NCBI GenBank assembly: GCA_036417435.1
Contig: CM070910.1
Span: 74,508,784 to 74,572,783, forward strand
Origin: Inia geoffrensis
Lineage: Eukaryota; Chordata; Mammalia; Artiodactyla; Iniidae
Direction: 5' to 3'
DNA: 64,000 nucleotides
This document shows, piece after piece, positions 12,148 to 26,033 of the stretch (positions are counted from its first letter, which is position 1; the number at the start of each line of letters is the position of its first letter). The notes below the pieces were generated by a model that did no database searches, was not told the DNA's origin, and saw only the letters and a list, made by a program, of their open reading frames with translations. The position numbers were made by a program, and so were the translations under genes.

Positions 12148-13883
12148 CAATGAGCGGCTAACTCGATGTGTTTGGACGGGCACATTGAACGATGATTTCC
12201 CTACAGGAAGAAGAATTCACCAAAGGCTCAGCGTGCTATGCCGGCACGAGATTAGAGCCTGAAGCAATTATTCGGGTTTGCGGTCAGCTCACAAGAAAGC
12301 GAGTTGAGAAAAGGAGATTTTTGGCACTGTAACTCACAATCCTGCGGAGTTCCAAATGACCCCTATCATCCAAAAATTTATTGAAGGAAGACTGTGAAGA
12401 GGACTTGAACACGACACAGAATTGCAGAAAACAGATATCAGGTGGTAGATAAGAATTGCTCTGAAATCGTAGGAAAAGAGGCAGCAGTTCGACAGTGATG
12501 CACTTGGCCAAAAAGGGCGTATGCGTTTTTTCCTGAATATATTCAGGAAAAAACGCATACGCCCTTTTTGGCCAACCAAGCAAGCCTGCAATGGAAATCC
12601 GCACTACAAGGAAGTCTCACTTCCCACCGATCAAAAGGGCCCTCCGAAAGAAGTGTAAAATCCAGAGAAGCAGGACAGGCCATGGAAAACCGGCAGCCTT
12701 GTTATGCTGATGGGCGGGATGTAAATTGCCAACAGCCACTCTGGAGAAGTGGATGGTGTTTCCTGGAACAAAGAAAAAACCAAGCTAGAGAGCCTTGGGC
12801 ACTTCCACTTATGGTGCTATAGATTCGGAAAATTTAAATGAAAAAGACAGAGCCACACCAAAGTTTGGGGCTGCTCTGTGTACGGGAACCTTGACTATGG
12901 TACAACTTCAATAGCCCAGAAAGAGAAAAATGGATATAGAAGTTGTGGTACATCCCTACAATGGAATAGCACTCAACAATGAAATCAATGGCCACAGACC
13001 AGTAGCAGCATAATGAGTGGATTTAGTTACGATGATTCTAAGTGAAATAAGTCACACAGAAAAAGAAACATCATAAGATATCACTAATACCGGGAATGGA
13101 AACACGACTACGCATGAACTGCATTTCAAAACACAGCAGAGTCTCACATTTACAAAAGAAATTTATGCTTGCTTAAGGTCAAAGGAGAGTGGGGAGGCTG
13201 CATAAAACCAGAGATTGACATTAGGACAGATACCATTCCATAAGACAAATATATATTAGACAAGACCTACTCCTCGCTCAACCAAATCGACTCGACACCC
13301 CATATTCCATACCTAGGAATATACCTGACTGTGAAGAAACTTAAAACCCATACATTTATAGGTCTCCATAAGAAAATCACTTGTGTACAGCAGCATACAC
13401 ACAGCAGTGTAAATAAGCTAAATCCCCTTATAAAAATAAATTTGAAAAAGAAAGCACAAGAACTGTGAAATAGAGAGAAATTCTTAAATAAGTCCTTGAG
13501 GGCTTGCGAGAAATCTTGGATTTACCACCTCTACATCACCAGCTGTGGGAGAGATAATGCTGGACACTTGGGAGTGATACTATTGGTGAGGGAATGCAGA
13601 CCCTCTGAGGTAATGGTGCATGATTCCCATTCCACGGGTCCCAAATCTCCACGTTTAAGGGAATTATCCTTCAGCTAAAATATGCACGGAAAACCCAGAA
13701 TATGGTCCACGAAGTGATCAGGCAAAATTTCTAAAATTCATCGCCATTTCCCCCCCCTGTTACTCGAGTTCGCCTTTCCAGATGCGATATTAACATTCTC
13801 CCCACTTCGAGAGTCAGTGCCTTTGACCTCTTGCTTGGCACAGTTTGCAATTTCTGTGGAAGATGAGCAGGAATAAGGAGAAC
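12148..13883 (+). repeat. Satellite monomer M8 (1736 bp)
   Basis: Palindrome 12504-12575, perfect. The first half is M7-like. The second half carries GACTCGACACC, GATAATGCTGG and TTGGGAGTG, which recur together in M15. Confidence 0.95.
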
Positions 13884-15619
13884 CAATGAGCGGCTAACTC
13901 GATGTGTTTGGACGGGAACATTGAACGATGATTTCCCTACAGGAAGAAGAATTCACCAAAGGCTCAGCGTGCCATGCCGGAACGAGATTAGGGCCTGAAG
14001 CAATTTTTCGGATTTGCGGTCAGCTCACAAGAAAGCGAGTTGAGAAAAGGAGATTTTTGGCACTGTAACTCACAATCCTGCGGAGTTCCAAATGACCCCT
14101 ATCATCCAAAAATTTATTGAAGGAAGACTGTGAAGAGGACTTGAACACGACACAGAATTGCAGAAAACAGATATCAGGTGGTAGATAAGAATTGCTCTGA
14201 AATCGTAGGAAAAGAGGCAGCAGTTCGACAGTGATGCACTTGGCCAAAAAGGGCGTATGCGTTTTTTCCTGAATATATTCAGGAAAAAACGCATACGCCC
14301 TTTTTGGCCAACCAAGCAAGCCTGCAATGGAAATCCGGACTACAAGGAAGTCTCACTTCCCACCGATCAAAAGGTCCCTCCGAAAAAAATGTAAAATCCA
14401 GAGAGGCAGGACAGGCCATGGAGAACCGGCAGCCTTGTTATGCTGATGGGCGGGATGTAAATTGCCAACAGCCACTCTGGAGAAGTGGATGGTGTTTCCT
14501 GGAACAAAGAAAAAACCAAGCTAGAGAGCCTAGGGCACTTCCACTTATGGTGCTATAGATTCGGAAAATTTAAATGAAAAAGACAGAGCCACACCAAAGT
14601 TTGGGGCTGCTCTGTGTACGGGAACCTTGACTATGGTACAATTTCAATAGCCCAGAAAGAGAAAAATGGATATAGAAGTTGTGGTGCATCCCTACAATGG
14701 AATATCACTCAACAATGAAATCAATGGCCACAGACCAGTAGCAGCATAATGAGTGAATTTAGTTACGATGATTCTAAGTGAAATAAGTCACACAGAAAAA
14801 GAAAAATCATAAGATATCACTAATACCGGGAATGGAAACACGACTAACCATGAACTGCATTTCAAAACACAGCAGAGTCTCACATTTACAAAAGAAATTT
14901 ATGCTTGCGTAAGGTCAAAGGAGAGTGGGGAGGCTGCATAAAACCAGAGATTGACATTAGGACAGATACCATTCCATAAGCCAAATATATATTAGGCAAG
15001 ACCTACTCCTCGCTCAACCAAATGGACTCAACACCCCGTATTCCATACCTAGGAATATACCTGACTGTGAAGAAACTTAAAACCCATACATTTATAGGTC
15101 CCCATAAGAAAATCACTTGTATACAGCAGCATACACACAGCAGTGTAAATAAGCTAAATCCCCTTATAAAAATAAATTTGAAAAAGAAAGCACACGAACT
15201 GTGAAATAGAGAGAAATTCTTAAATAAGTCCTTGAGGGCTTGCGAGAAATCTTGGATTTACCACCTCTACATCACCAGCTGTGGGAGAGATAAGGCTGGA
15301 CACTTGGGACTGATACTATTGGTGAGGGAATGCAGACCCTCTGAGGTAATGGTGCATGATTCCCATTCCACGGGTCCCAAATCTCCACGTTTAAGGGAAT
15401 TATCCTTCAGCTAAAATATGCATGGAAAACCCAGAATATGGTCCACGAAATGATCAGGCAAAATTTCTAAAATTCATCGCCATTTCACCCCCCTGTTACT
15501 CGAGTTCGCCTTTCCAGATGCGATATTAACATTCTCCCCACTTCGAGAGTCAGTGCCTTTGACCTCTTGCTTGGCACAGTTTGCAATTTCTGTGGAAGAT
15601 TAGCAGGAATAAGGAGAAC
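13884..15619 (+). repeat. Satellite monomer M9 (1736 bp)
   Basis: Palindrome 14240-14311, perfect. GTGGTGCATCCC, GAAAAATCAT, TTGCGTAAGG and GCACACGAAC are all shared with M16. The C-run is interrupted (CATTTCACCCCCC). Confidence 0.95.
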
Positions 15620-17355
15620 CAATGAGCGGCTAACTCGATGTGTTTGGACGGGAACATTGAACGATGATTTCCCTACAGGAAGAAGAATTCACCAAAGGCT
15701 CAGCGTGCCATGCCGGAACGAGATTAGGGCCTGAAGCAATTTTTCGGATTTGCGGTCAGCTCACAAGAAAGCGAGTTGAGAAAAGGAGATTTTTGGCACT
15801 GTAACTCACAATCCTGCGGAGTTCCAAATGACCCCTATCATCCAACAATTTATTGAAGGAAGACTGTGAAGAGGACTTGAACACGACACAGAATTGCAGA
15901 AAAGAGATATCAGGTGGTAGATAAGAATTGCTCTGAAATCGTAGGAAAAGAGGCAGCAGTTCGACAGTGATGCACTTGGCCAAAAAGGGCGTATGCGTTT
16001 TTTCCTGAATATATTCAGGAAAAAACGCATACTCCCTTTTTGGCCAACCAAGCAAGCCTGCAATGGAAATCCGCACTACAAGGAAGTATCACTTCCCACC
16101 GATCAAAAGGGTCCTCCGAAAGAAATGTAAAATCCAGAGAGGCAGGACAGGCCATGGAGAACCGGCAGCCTTGTTATGCTGATGGGCGGGATGTAAATTG
16201 CCAACAGCCACTCTGGAGAAGTGGATGGTGTTTCCTGGAACAAAGAAAAAACCAAGCTAGAGAGCCTAGGGCACTTCCACTTATGGTGCTATAGATTCGG
16301 AAAATTTAAATGAAAAAGACAGAGCCACACCAAAGTTTGGGGCTGCTCTGTGTACGGGAACCTTGACTATGGTACAATTTCAATAGCCCAGAAAGAGAAA
16401 AATGGATATAGAAGTTGTGGTACATCCTTACAATGGAATATCACTCAACAATGAAATCAATGGCCACAGACCAGTAGCAGCATAATGAGTGGATTTAGTT
16501 ACGATGATTCTAAGTGAAATAAGTCACACAGAAAAAGAAACATCATAAGATATCACTAATACCGGGAATGGAAACAAGACAAAGCATGAACTGCATTTCA
16601 AAACACAACAGAGTCTCACATTTACAAAGGAAATTTATGCTTTCTTAAGGTCAAAGGAGAGTGGGGAGGCTGCATAAAACCAGAGATTGACATTAGGACA
16701 GATACCATTCCATAAGCCAAATATATATTAGGCAAGACCTACTCCTCGCTCAACCAAATGGACTCAACACCCCGTATTCCATACCTAGGAATATACCTGA
16801 CTGTGAAGAAACTTAAAACCCATACATTTATAGGTCCCCATAAGAAAATCACTTGTATACAGCAGCATACACACAGCAGTGTAAATAAGCTAAATCCCCT
16901 TATAAAAATAAATTTGAAAAAGAAAGCACAAGAACTGTGAAATAGAGAGAAATTCTTAAATAAGTCCTTGAGGGCTTGCGAGAAATCTTGGATTTACCAC
17001 CTCTACATCACCAGCTGTGGGAGAGATAAGGCTGGACACTTGGGACTGATACTATTGGTGAGGGAATGCAGACCCTCTGAGGTAATGGTGCATGATTCCC
17101 ATTCCACGGGTCCCAAATCTCCACGTTTAAGGGAATTATCCTTCAGCTAAAATATGCATGGAAAACCCAGAATATGGTCCACGAAGTGATCAGGCAAAAT
17201 TTCTAAAATTCATCGCCATTTTCCCCCCCTGTTACTCGAGTTCGCCTTTCCAGATGCGATATTAACATTCTCCCCACTTCGAGAGTCAGTGCCTTTGACC
17301 TCTTGCTTGGCACAGTTTGCAATTTCTGTGGAAGATGAGCACGAAAAAGGAGAAC
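15620..17355 (+). repeat. Satellite monomer M10 (1736 bp)
   Basis: Palindrome 15976-16047 has one mismatch (CATACTCCC in the right arm). Variants CCAACAATTT, AAAAGAGATATC, GAAGTATCAC and AAGACAAAGC are shared with the first part of M12; the first two also occur in M17. Confidence 0.95.
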
Positions 17356-19090
17356 CAATGAGCGGCTAACTCGATGTGTTTGGACGGGAACATTGAACGA
17401 TGATTTCCCTACAGGAAGAAGAATTCACCAAAGGCTCAGCGTGCCATGCCGGAACGAGATTAGGGCCTGAAGCAATTTTTCGGATTTGCGGTCAGCTCAC
17501 AAGAAAGCGAGTTGAGAAAAGGAGATTTTTGGCACTGTAACTCACAATCCTGCGGAGTTCCAAATGACCCCTATCATCCAAAAATTTATTGAAGGAAGAC
17601 TGTGAAGAGGACTTGAACACGACACAGAATTGCAGAAAACAGATATCAGGTGGTAGATAAGAATTGCTCTGAAATCGTAGGAAAAGAGGCAGCAGTTCGA
17701 CAGTGATGCACTTGGCCAAAAAGGGCGTATGCGTTTTTTCCTGAATATATTCAGGAAAAAACGCATACGCCCTTTTTGGCCAACCAAGCAAGCCTGCAAT
17801 GGAAATCCGCACTACAAGGAAGTCTCACTTCCCACCGATCAAAAGGTCCCTCCGAAAAAAATGTAAAATCCAGAGAGGCAGGACAGGCCATGGAGAACCG
17901 GCAGCCTTGTTATGCTGATGGGCGGGATGTAAATTGCCAACAGCCACTCTGGAGAAGTGGATGGTGTTTCCTGGAACAAAGAAAAAAACAAGCTAGAGAG
18001 CCTAGGGCACTTCCACTTATGGTGCTATAGATTCGGAAAATTTAAATGAAAAAGACAAAGCCACACCAAAGTTTGGGGCTGCTCTGTGTACGGGAACCTT
18101 GACTATGGTACAACTTCAATAGCCCAGAAAGAGAAAAATGGATATAGAAGTTGTGGTACATCCCTACAATGGAATAGCACTCAACAATGAAATCAATGGC
18201 CACAGACTAGTAGCAGCATAATGAGTGGATTTAGTTACGATGATTCTAAGTGAAATAAGTCACACAGAAAAAGAAACATCATAAGATATCACTAATACCG
18301 GGAATGGAAACACGACTACGCATGAACTGCATTTCAAAACACAGCAGAGTCTCACATTTACAAAAGAAATTTATGCTTGCTTAAGGTCAAAGGAGAGTGG
18401 GGAGGCTGCATAAAACCAGAGATTGACATTAGGACAGATACCATTCCATAAGACAAATATATATTAGACAAGACCTACTCCTCGCTCAACCAAATCGACT
18501 CAACACCCCATATTCCATACCTAGGAATATACCTGACTGTGAAGAAACTTAAAACCCATACATTTATAGGTCTCCATAAGAAAATCACTTGTGTACAGCA
18601 GCATACACACAGCAGTGTAAATAAGCTAAATCCCCTTATAAAAATAAATTTGAAAAAGAAAGCACAAGAACTGTGAAATAGAGAGAAATTCTTAAATAAG
18701 TCCTTGAGGGCTTGCGAGAAATCTTGGATTTACCACCTCTACATCACCAGCTGTGGGAGAGATAAGGGTGGACACTTGGGACTGATACTATTGGTGAGGG
18801 AATGCAGACCCTCTGAGGTAATGGTGCATGATTCCCATTCCACGGGTCCCAAATCTCCACGTTTAAGGGAGTTATCCTTCAGCTAAAATATGCATGGAAA
18901 ACCCAGAATATGGTCCACGAAGTGATCAGGCAAAATTTCTAAAATTCATCGCCATTTCCCCCCCCGATACTCGAGTTCGCCTTTCCAGATGCGATATTAA
19001 CATTCTCCCCAATTCGAGAGTCATTGCCTTTGACCCCTTGCTTGGCACAGTTTGCAATTTCTGTGGAAGATGAGCAGGAATAAGGAGAAC
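17356..19090 (+). repeat. Satellite monomer M11 (1735 bp)
   Basis: Palindrome 17712-17783, perfect. From the palindrome onward it carries the M3 variants (ACTAGTAGC, GATAAGGGTGG). Its first part is the GGAACATTG/TTTTTCGG type, unlike M3. Confidence 0.95.
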
Positions 19091-20825
19091 CAATGAGCGG
19101 CTAACTCGATGTGTTTGGACGGGAACATTGAACGATGATTTCCCTACAGGAAGAAGAATTCACCAAAGGCTCAGCGTGCCATGCCGGAACGAGATTAGGG
19201 CCTGAAGCAATTTTTCGGATTTGCGGTCAGCTCACAAGAAAGCGAGTTGAGAAAAGGAGATTTTTGGCACTGTAACTCACAATCCTGCGGAGTTCCAAAT
19301 GACCCCTATCATCCAACAATTTATTGAAGGAAGACTGTGAAGAGGACTTGAACACGACACAGAATTGCAGAAAAGAGATATCAGGTGGTAGATAAGAATT
19401 GCTCTGAAATCGTAGGAAAAGAGGCAGCAGTTCGACAGTGATGCACTTGGCCAAAAAGGGCGTATGCGTTTTTTCCTGAATATATTCAGGAAAAAACGCA
19501 TACTCCCTTTTTGGCCAACCAAGCAAGCCTGCAATGGAAATCCGCACTACAAGGAAGTATCACTTCCCACCGATCAAAAGGGTCCTCCGAAAGAAATGTA
19601 AAATCCAGAGAGGCAGGACAGGCCATGGAGAACCGGCAGCCTTGTTATGCTGATGGGCGGGATGTAAATTGCCAACAGCCACTCTGGAGAAGTGGATGGT
19701 GTTTCCTGGAACAAAGAAAAAACCAAGCTAGAGAGCCTAGGGCACTTCCACTTATGGTGCTATAGATTCGGAAAATTTAAATGAAAAAGACAGAGCCACA
19801 CCAAAGTTTGGGGCTGCTCTGTGTACGGGAACCTTGACTATGGTACAATTTCAATAGCCCAGAAAGAGAAAAATGGATATAGAAGTTGTGGTACATCCTT
19901 ACAATGGAATATCACTCAACAATGAAATCAATGGCCACAGACCAGTAGCAGCATAATGAGTGGATTTAGTTACGATGATTCTAAGTGAAATAAGTCACAC
20001 AGAAAAAGAAACATCATAAGATATCACTAATACCGGGAATGGAAACAAGACAAAGCATGAACTGCATTTCAAAACACAACAGAGTCTCACATTTACAAAG
20101 GAAATTTATGCTTTCTTAAGGTCAAAGGAGAGTGGGGAGGCTGCATAAAACCAGAGATTGACATTAGGACAGATACCATTCCATAAGCCAAATATATATT
20201 AGGCAAGACCTACTCCTCGCTCAACCAAATGGACTCAACACCCCGTATTCCATACCTAGGAATATACCTGACTGTGAAGAAACTTAAAACCCATACATTT
20301 ATAGGTCTCCATAAGAAAATCACTTGTGTACAGCAGCATACACACAGCAGTGTAAATAAGCTAAATCCCCTTATAAAAATAAATTTGAAAAAGAAAGCAC
20401 AAGAACTGTGAAATAGAGAGAAATTCTTAAATAAGTCCTTGAGGGCTTGCGAGAAATCTTGGATTTACCACCTCTACATCACCAGCTGTGGGAGAGATAA
20501 GGGTGGACACTTGGGACTGATACTATTGGTGAGGGAATGCAGACCCTCTGAGGTAATGGTGCATGATTCCCATTCCACGGGTCCCAAATCTCCACGTTTA
20601 AGGGAGTTATCCTTCAGCTAAAATATGCATGGAAAACCCAGAATATGGTCCACGAAGTGATCAGGCAAAATTTCTAAAATTCATCGCCATTTCCCCCCCC
20701 GTTACTCGAGTTCGCCTTTCCAGATGCGATATTAACATTCTCCCCAATTCGAGAGTCATTGCCTTTGACCCCTTGCTTGGCACAGTTTGCAATTTCTGTG
20801 GAAGATGAGCAGGAATAAGGAGAAC
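19091..20825 (+). repeat. Satellite monomer M12 (1735 bp), chimeric
   Basis: Palindrome 19447-19518 has the same arm mismatch as M10. The unit is M10-like up to ACCCCGTATTC (about 20249) and M3/M11-like from TAGGTCTCC (about 20301) to its end. Confidence 0.95.
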
Positions 20826-22561
20826 CAATGAGCGGCTAACTCGATGTGTTTGGACGGGCACATTGAACGATGATTTCCCTACAGGAAGAAGAATTCACCA
20901 AAGGCTCAGCGTGCTATGCCGGCACGAGATTAGGGCCTGAAGCAATTATTCGGTTTTGCGGTCAGCTCACAAGAAAGCGAGTTGAGAAAAGGAGATTTTT
21001 GGCACTGTAACTCACAATCCTGCGGAGTTCCAAATGACCCCTATCATCCAAAAACTTATTGAAGGAAGACTGTGAAGAGGACTTGAACACGACACAGAAT
21101 TGCAGAAAACTGATATCAGGTGGTAGATAAGAATTGCTCTGAAATCGTAGGAAAAGAGGCAGCAGTTCGACAGTGATGCACTTGGCCAAAAAGGGCGTAT
21201 GCGTTTTTTCCTGAATATATTCAGGAAAAAACGCATACGCCCTTTTTGGCCAACCAAGCAAGCCTGCAATGGAAATCCGCACTACAAGGAAGTCTCACTT
21301 CCCACCGATCAAAAGGGCCCTCCGAAAGAAATGTAAAATCCAGAGAAGCAGGACAGGCCATGGAAAACCGGCAGCCTTGTTATGCTGATGGGCGGGATGT
21401 AAATTGCCAACAGCCACTCTGGAGAAGTGGATGGTGTTTCCTGGAACAAAGAAAAAACCAAGCTAGAGAGCCTTGGGCACTTCCACTTATGGTGCTATAG
21501 ATTCGGAAAATTTAAATGAAAAAGAAAGAGCCACACCAAAGTTTGGGGCTGCTCTGTGTACGGGAACCTTGACTATGGTACAACTTCAATAGCCCAGAAA
21601 GAGAAAAATGGATATAGAAGTTGTGGTACATCCCTACAATGGAATAGCACTCAACAATGAAATCAATGGCCACAGACCAGTAGCAGCATAATGAGTGGAT
21701 TTAGTTACGATGATTCTAAGTGAAATAAGTCACACAGAAAAAGAAACATCATAAGATATCACTAATACCGGGAATGGAAACACGACTACGCATGAACTGC
21801 ATTTCAAAACACAGCAGAGTCTCACATTTACAAAAGAAATTTATGCTTGCTTAAGGTCAAAGGAGAGTGGGGAGGGTGCATAAAACCAGAGATTGACATT
21901 AGGACAGATACCATTCCATAAGACAAATATATATTAGACAAGACCTACTCCTCGCTCAACCAAATCGACTCAACACCCCATATTCCATACCAAGGAATAT
22001 ACCTGACTGTGAAGAAACTTAAAACCCATACATTTATAGGTCTCCATAAGAAAATCACTTGTGTACAGCAGCATACACACAGCAGTGTAAATAAGCTAAA
22101 TCCCCTTATAAAAATAAATTTGAAAAAGAAAGCACAAGAACTGTGAAATAGAGAGAAATTCTTAAATAAGTCCTTGAGGGCTTGCGAGAAATCTTGGATT
22201 TACCACCTCTACATCACCAGCTGTGGGAGAGATAAGGCTGGACACTTGGGACTGATACTATTGGTGAGGGAATGCAGACCCTCTGAGGTAATGGTGCATG
22301 ATTCCCATTCCACGGGTCCCAAATCTCCACGTTTAAGGGAGTTATCCTTCAGCTAAAATATGCATGGAAAACCCAGAATATGGTCCACGAAGTGATCAGG
22401 CAAAATTTCTAAAATTCATCGCCATTTCCCCCCCCTGTTACTCGAGTTCGCCTTTCCAGATGCGATATTAACATTCTCCCCAATTCGAGAGTCATTGCCT
22501 TTGACCTCTTGCTTGGCACAGTTTGCAATTTCTGTGGAAGATGAGCAGGAATAAGGAGAAC
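20826..22561 (+). repeat. Satellite monomer M13 (1736 bp)
   Basis: Palindrome 21182-21253, perfect. Near-identical to M4, with all three M4 diagnostic variants. It differs at the end (GCATGGAAAACC). Confidence 0.95.
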
Positions 22562-24297
22562 CAATGAGCGGCTAACTCGATGTGTTTGGACGGGCACATT
22601 GAACGATGATTTCCCTACAGGAAGAAGAATTCACCAAAGGCTCAGCGTGCCATGCCGGCACGAGATTAGGGCCTGAAGCAATTATTCGGGTTTGCGGTCA
22701 GCTCACAAGAAAGCGAGTTGAGAAAAGGAGATTTTTATCACTGTAACTCACAATCCTGTGGAGTTCCAAATGACCCCTATCATCCAAAAATTTATTGAAG
22801 GAAGACTGTGAAGAGGACTTGAACACGACACAGAATTGCAGAAAACAGATATCAGGTGGTAGATAAGAATTGCTCTGAAATCGTAGGAAAAGAGGCAGCA
22901 GTTCGACAGTGATGCACTTGGCCAAAAAGGGCGTATGCGTTTTTTCCTGAATATATTCAGGAAAAAACGCATACGCCCTTTTTGGCCAACCAAGCAAGCC
23001 TGCAATGGAAATCCGCACTACAAGGAAGTCTCACTTCCCACCGATCAAAAGGGCCCTCCGAAAAAAATGTAAAATCCAGAGAGGCAGGACAGACCATGGA
23101 GAACCGGCAGCCTTGTTATGCTGATGGGCGGGATGTAAATTGCCAACAGCCACTCTGGAGAAGTGGATTGTGTTTCCTGGAACAAAGAAAAAACCAAGCT
23201 AGAGAGCCTAGGGCACTTCCACTTATGGTGCTATAGATTCGGAAAATTTAAATGAAAAAGACAAAGCCACACCAAAGTTTGGGGCTGCTCTGTGTACGGG
23301 AACCTTGACTATGGTACAACTTCAATAGCCCAGAAAGAGAAAAATGGATATAGAAGTTGTGGTACATCCCTACAATGGAATAGCACTCAACAATGAAATC
23401 AATGGCCACAGACCAGTAGCAGCATAATGAGTGGATTTAGTTACGATGATTCTAAGTGAAATAAGTCACACAGAAAAAGAAACATCATAAGATATCACTA
23501 ATACCGGGAATGGAAACACGACTACGCATGAACTGCATTTCAAAACACAGCAGAGTCTCACATTTACAAAAGAAATTTATGCTTGCTTAAGGTCAAAGGA
23601 GAGTGGGGAGGGTGCATAAAACCAGAGATTGACATTAGGACAGATACCATTCCATAAGACAAATATATATTAGACAAGACCTACTCCTCGCTCAACCAAA
23701 TCGACTCAACACCCCATATTCCATACCAAGGAATATACCTGACTGTGAAGAAACTTAAAACCCATACATTTATAGGTCTCCATAAGAAAATCACTTGTGT
23801 ACAGCAGCATACACACAGCAGTGTAAATAAGCTAAATCCCCTTATAAAAATAAATTTGAAAAAGAAAGCACAAGAACTGTGAAATAGAGAGAAATTCTTA
23901 AATAAGTCCTTGAGGGCTTGCGAGAAATCTTGGATTTACCACCTCTACATCACCAGCTGTGGGAGAGATAAGGCTGGACACTTGGGACTGATACTATTGG
24001 TGAGGGAATGCAGACCCTCTGAGGTAATGGTGCATGATTCCCATTCCACGGGTCCCAAATCTCCACGTTTAAGGGAGTTATCCTTCAGCTAAAATATGCA
24101 TGTAAAACCCAGAATATGGTCCACGAAGTGATCAGGCAAAATTTCTAAAATTCATCGCCATTTCCCCCCCCTGTTACTCGAGTTCGCCTTTCCAGATGCG
24201 ATATTAACATTCTCCCCAATTCGAGAGTCATTGCCTTTGACCTCTTGCTTGGCACAGTTTGCAATTTCTGTGGAAGATGAGCAGGAATAAGGAGAAC
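22562..24297 (+). repeat. Satellite monomer M14 (1736 bp)
   Basis: Palindrome 22918-22989, perfect. Private: TTTTTATCACTG, CAGACCATGG and GTGGATTGTG. The second half carries the M4 variants ACCAAGGAATA and GCATGTAAAACC. Confidence 0.95.
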
Positions 24298-26033
24298 CAA
24301 TGAGCGGCTAACTCGATGTGTTTGGACGGGCACATTGAACGATGATTTCCCTACAGGAAGAAGAATTCACCAAAGGCTCAGCGTGCTATGCCGGCACGAG
24401 ATTAGGGCCTGAAGCAATTATTCGGGTTTGCGGTCAGCTCACAAGAAAGCGAGTTGAGAAAAGGAGATTTTTGGCACTGTAACTCACAATCCTGCGGAGT
24501 TCCAAATGATCCCTATCATCCAAAAATTTATTGAAGGAAGACTGTGAAGAGGACTTGAACACGACACAGAATTGCAGAAAACAGATATCAGGTGGTAGAT
24601 AAGAATTGCTCTGAAATCGTAGGAAAAGAGGCAGCAGTTCGACAGTGATGCACTTGGCCAAAAAGGGCGTATGCGTTTTTTCCTGAATATATTCAGGAAA
24701 AAACGCATACGCCCTTTTTGGCCAACCAAGCAAGCCTGCAATGGAAATCCGCACTACAAGGAAGTCTCACTTCCCACCGATCAAAAGGGCCCTCCGAAAG
24801 AAATGTAAAATCCAGAGAAGCAGGACAGGCCATGGAAAACCGGCAGCCTTGTTATGCTGATGGGCGGGATGTAAATTGCCAACAGCCACTCTGGAGAAGT
24901 GGATGGTGTTTCCTGGAACAAAGAAAAAACCAAGCTAGAGAGCCTTGGGCACTTCCACTTATGGTGCTATAGATTCGGAAAATTTAAATGAAAAAGACAG
25001 AGCCACACCAAAGTTTGGGGCTGCTCTGTGTACGGGAACCTTGACTATGGTACAACTTCAATAGCCCAGAAAGAGAAAAATGGATATAGAAGTTGTGGTA
25101 CATCCCTACAATGGAATAGCACTCAACAATGAAATCAATGGCCACAGACCAGTAGCAGCATAATGAGTGGATTTAGTTACGATGATTCTAAGTGAAATAA
25201 GTCACACAGAAAAAGAAACATCATAAGATATCACTAATACCGGGAATGGAAACACGACTACGCATGAACTGCATTTCAAAACACAGCAGAGTCTCACATT
25301 TACAAAAGAAATTTATGCTTGCTTAAGGTCAAAGGAGAGTGGGGAGGCTGCATAAAACCAGAGATTGACATTAGGACAGATACCATTCCATAAGACAAAT
25401 ATATATTAGACAAGACCTACTCCTCGCTCAACCAAATCGACTCGACACCCCATATTCCATACCTAGGAATATACCTGACTGTGAAGAAACTTAAAACCCA
25501 TACATTTATAGGTCTCCATAAGAAAATCACTTGTGTACAGCAGCATACACACAGCAGTGTAAATAAGCTAAATCCCCTTATAAAAATAAATTTGAAAAAG
25601 AAAGCACAAGAACTGTGAAATAGAGAGAAATTCTTAAATAAGTCCTTGAGGGCTTGCGAGAAATCTTGGATTTACCACCTCTACATCACCAGCTGTGGGA
25701 GAGATAATGCTGGACACTTGGGAGTGATACTATTGGTGAGGGAATGCAGACCCTCTGAGGTAATGGTGCATGATTCCCATTCCACGGGTCCCAAATCTCC
25801 ACGTTTAAGGGAATTATCCTTCAGCTAAAATATGCACGGAAAACCCAGAATATGGTCCACGAAGTGATCAGGCAAAATTTCTAAAATTCATCGCCATTTC
25901 CCCCCCCTGTTACTCGAGTTCGCCTTTCCAGATGCGATATTAACATTCTCCCCACTTCGAGAGTCAGTGCCTTTGACCTCTTGCTTGGCACAGTTTGCAA
26001 TTTCTGTGGAAGATGAGCAGGAATAAGGAGAAC
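24298..26033 (+). repeat. Satellite monomer M15 (1736 bp), chimeric
   Basis: Palindrome 24654-24725, perfect. Begins as M5 (AAATGATCCC, GAAAGAAATG) and finishes as M8 (GACTCGACACC, GATAATGCTGG). The change falls between about 24800 and 24998. Confidence 0.95.
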
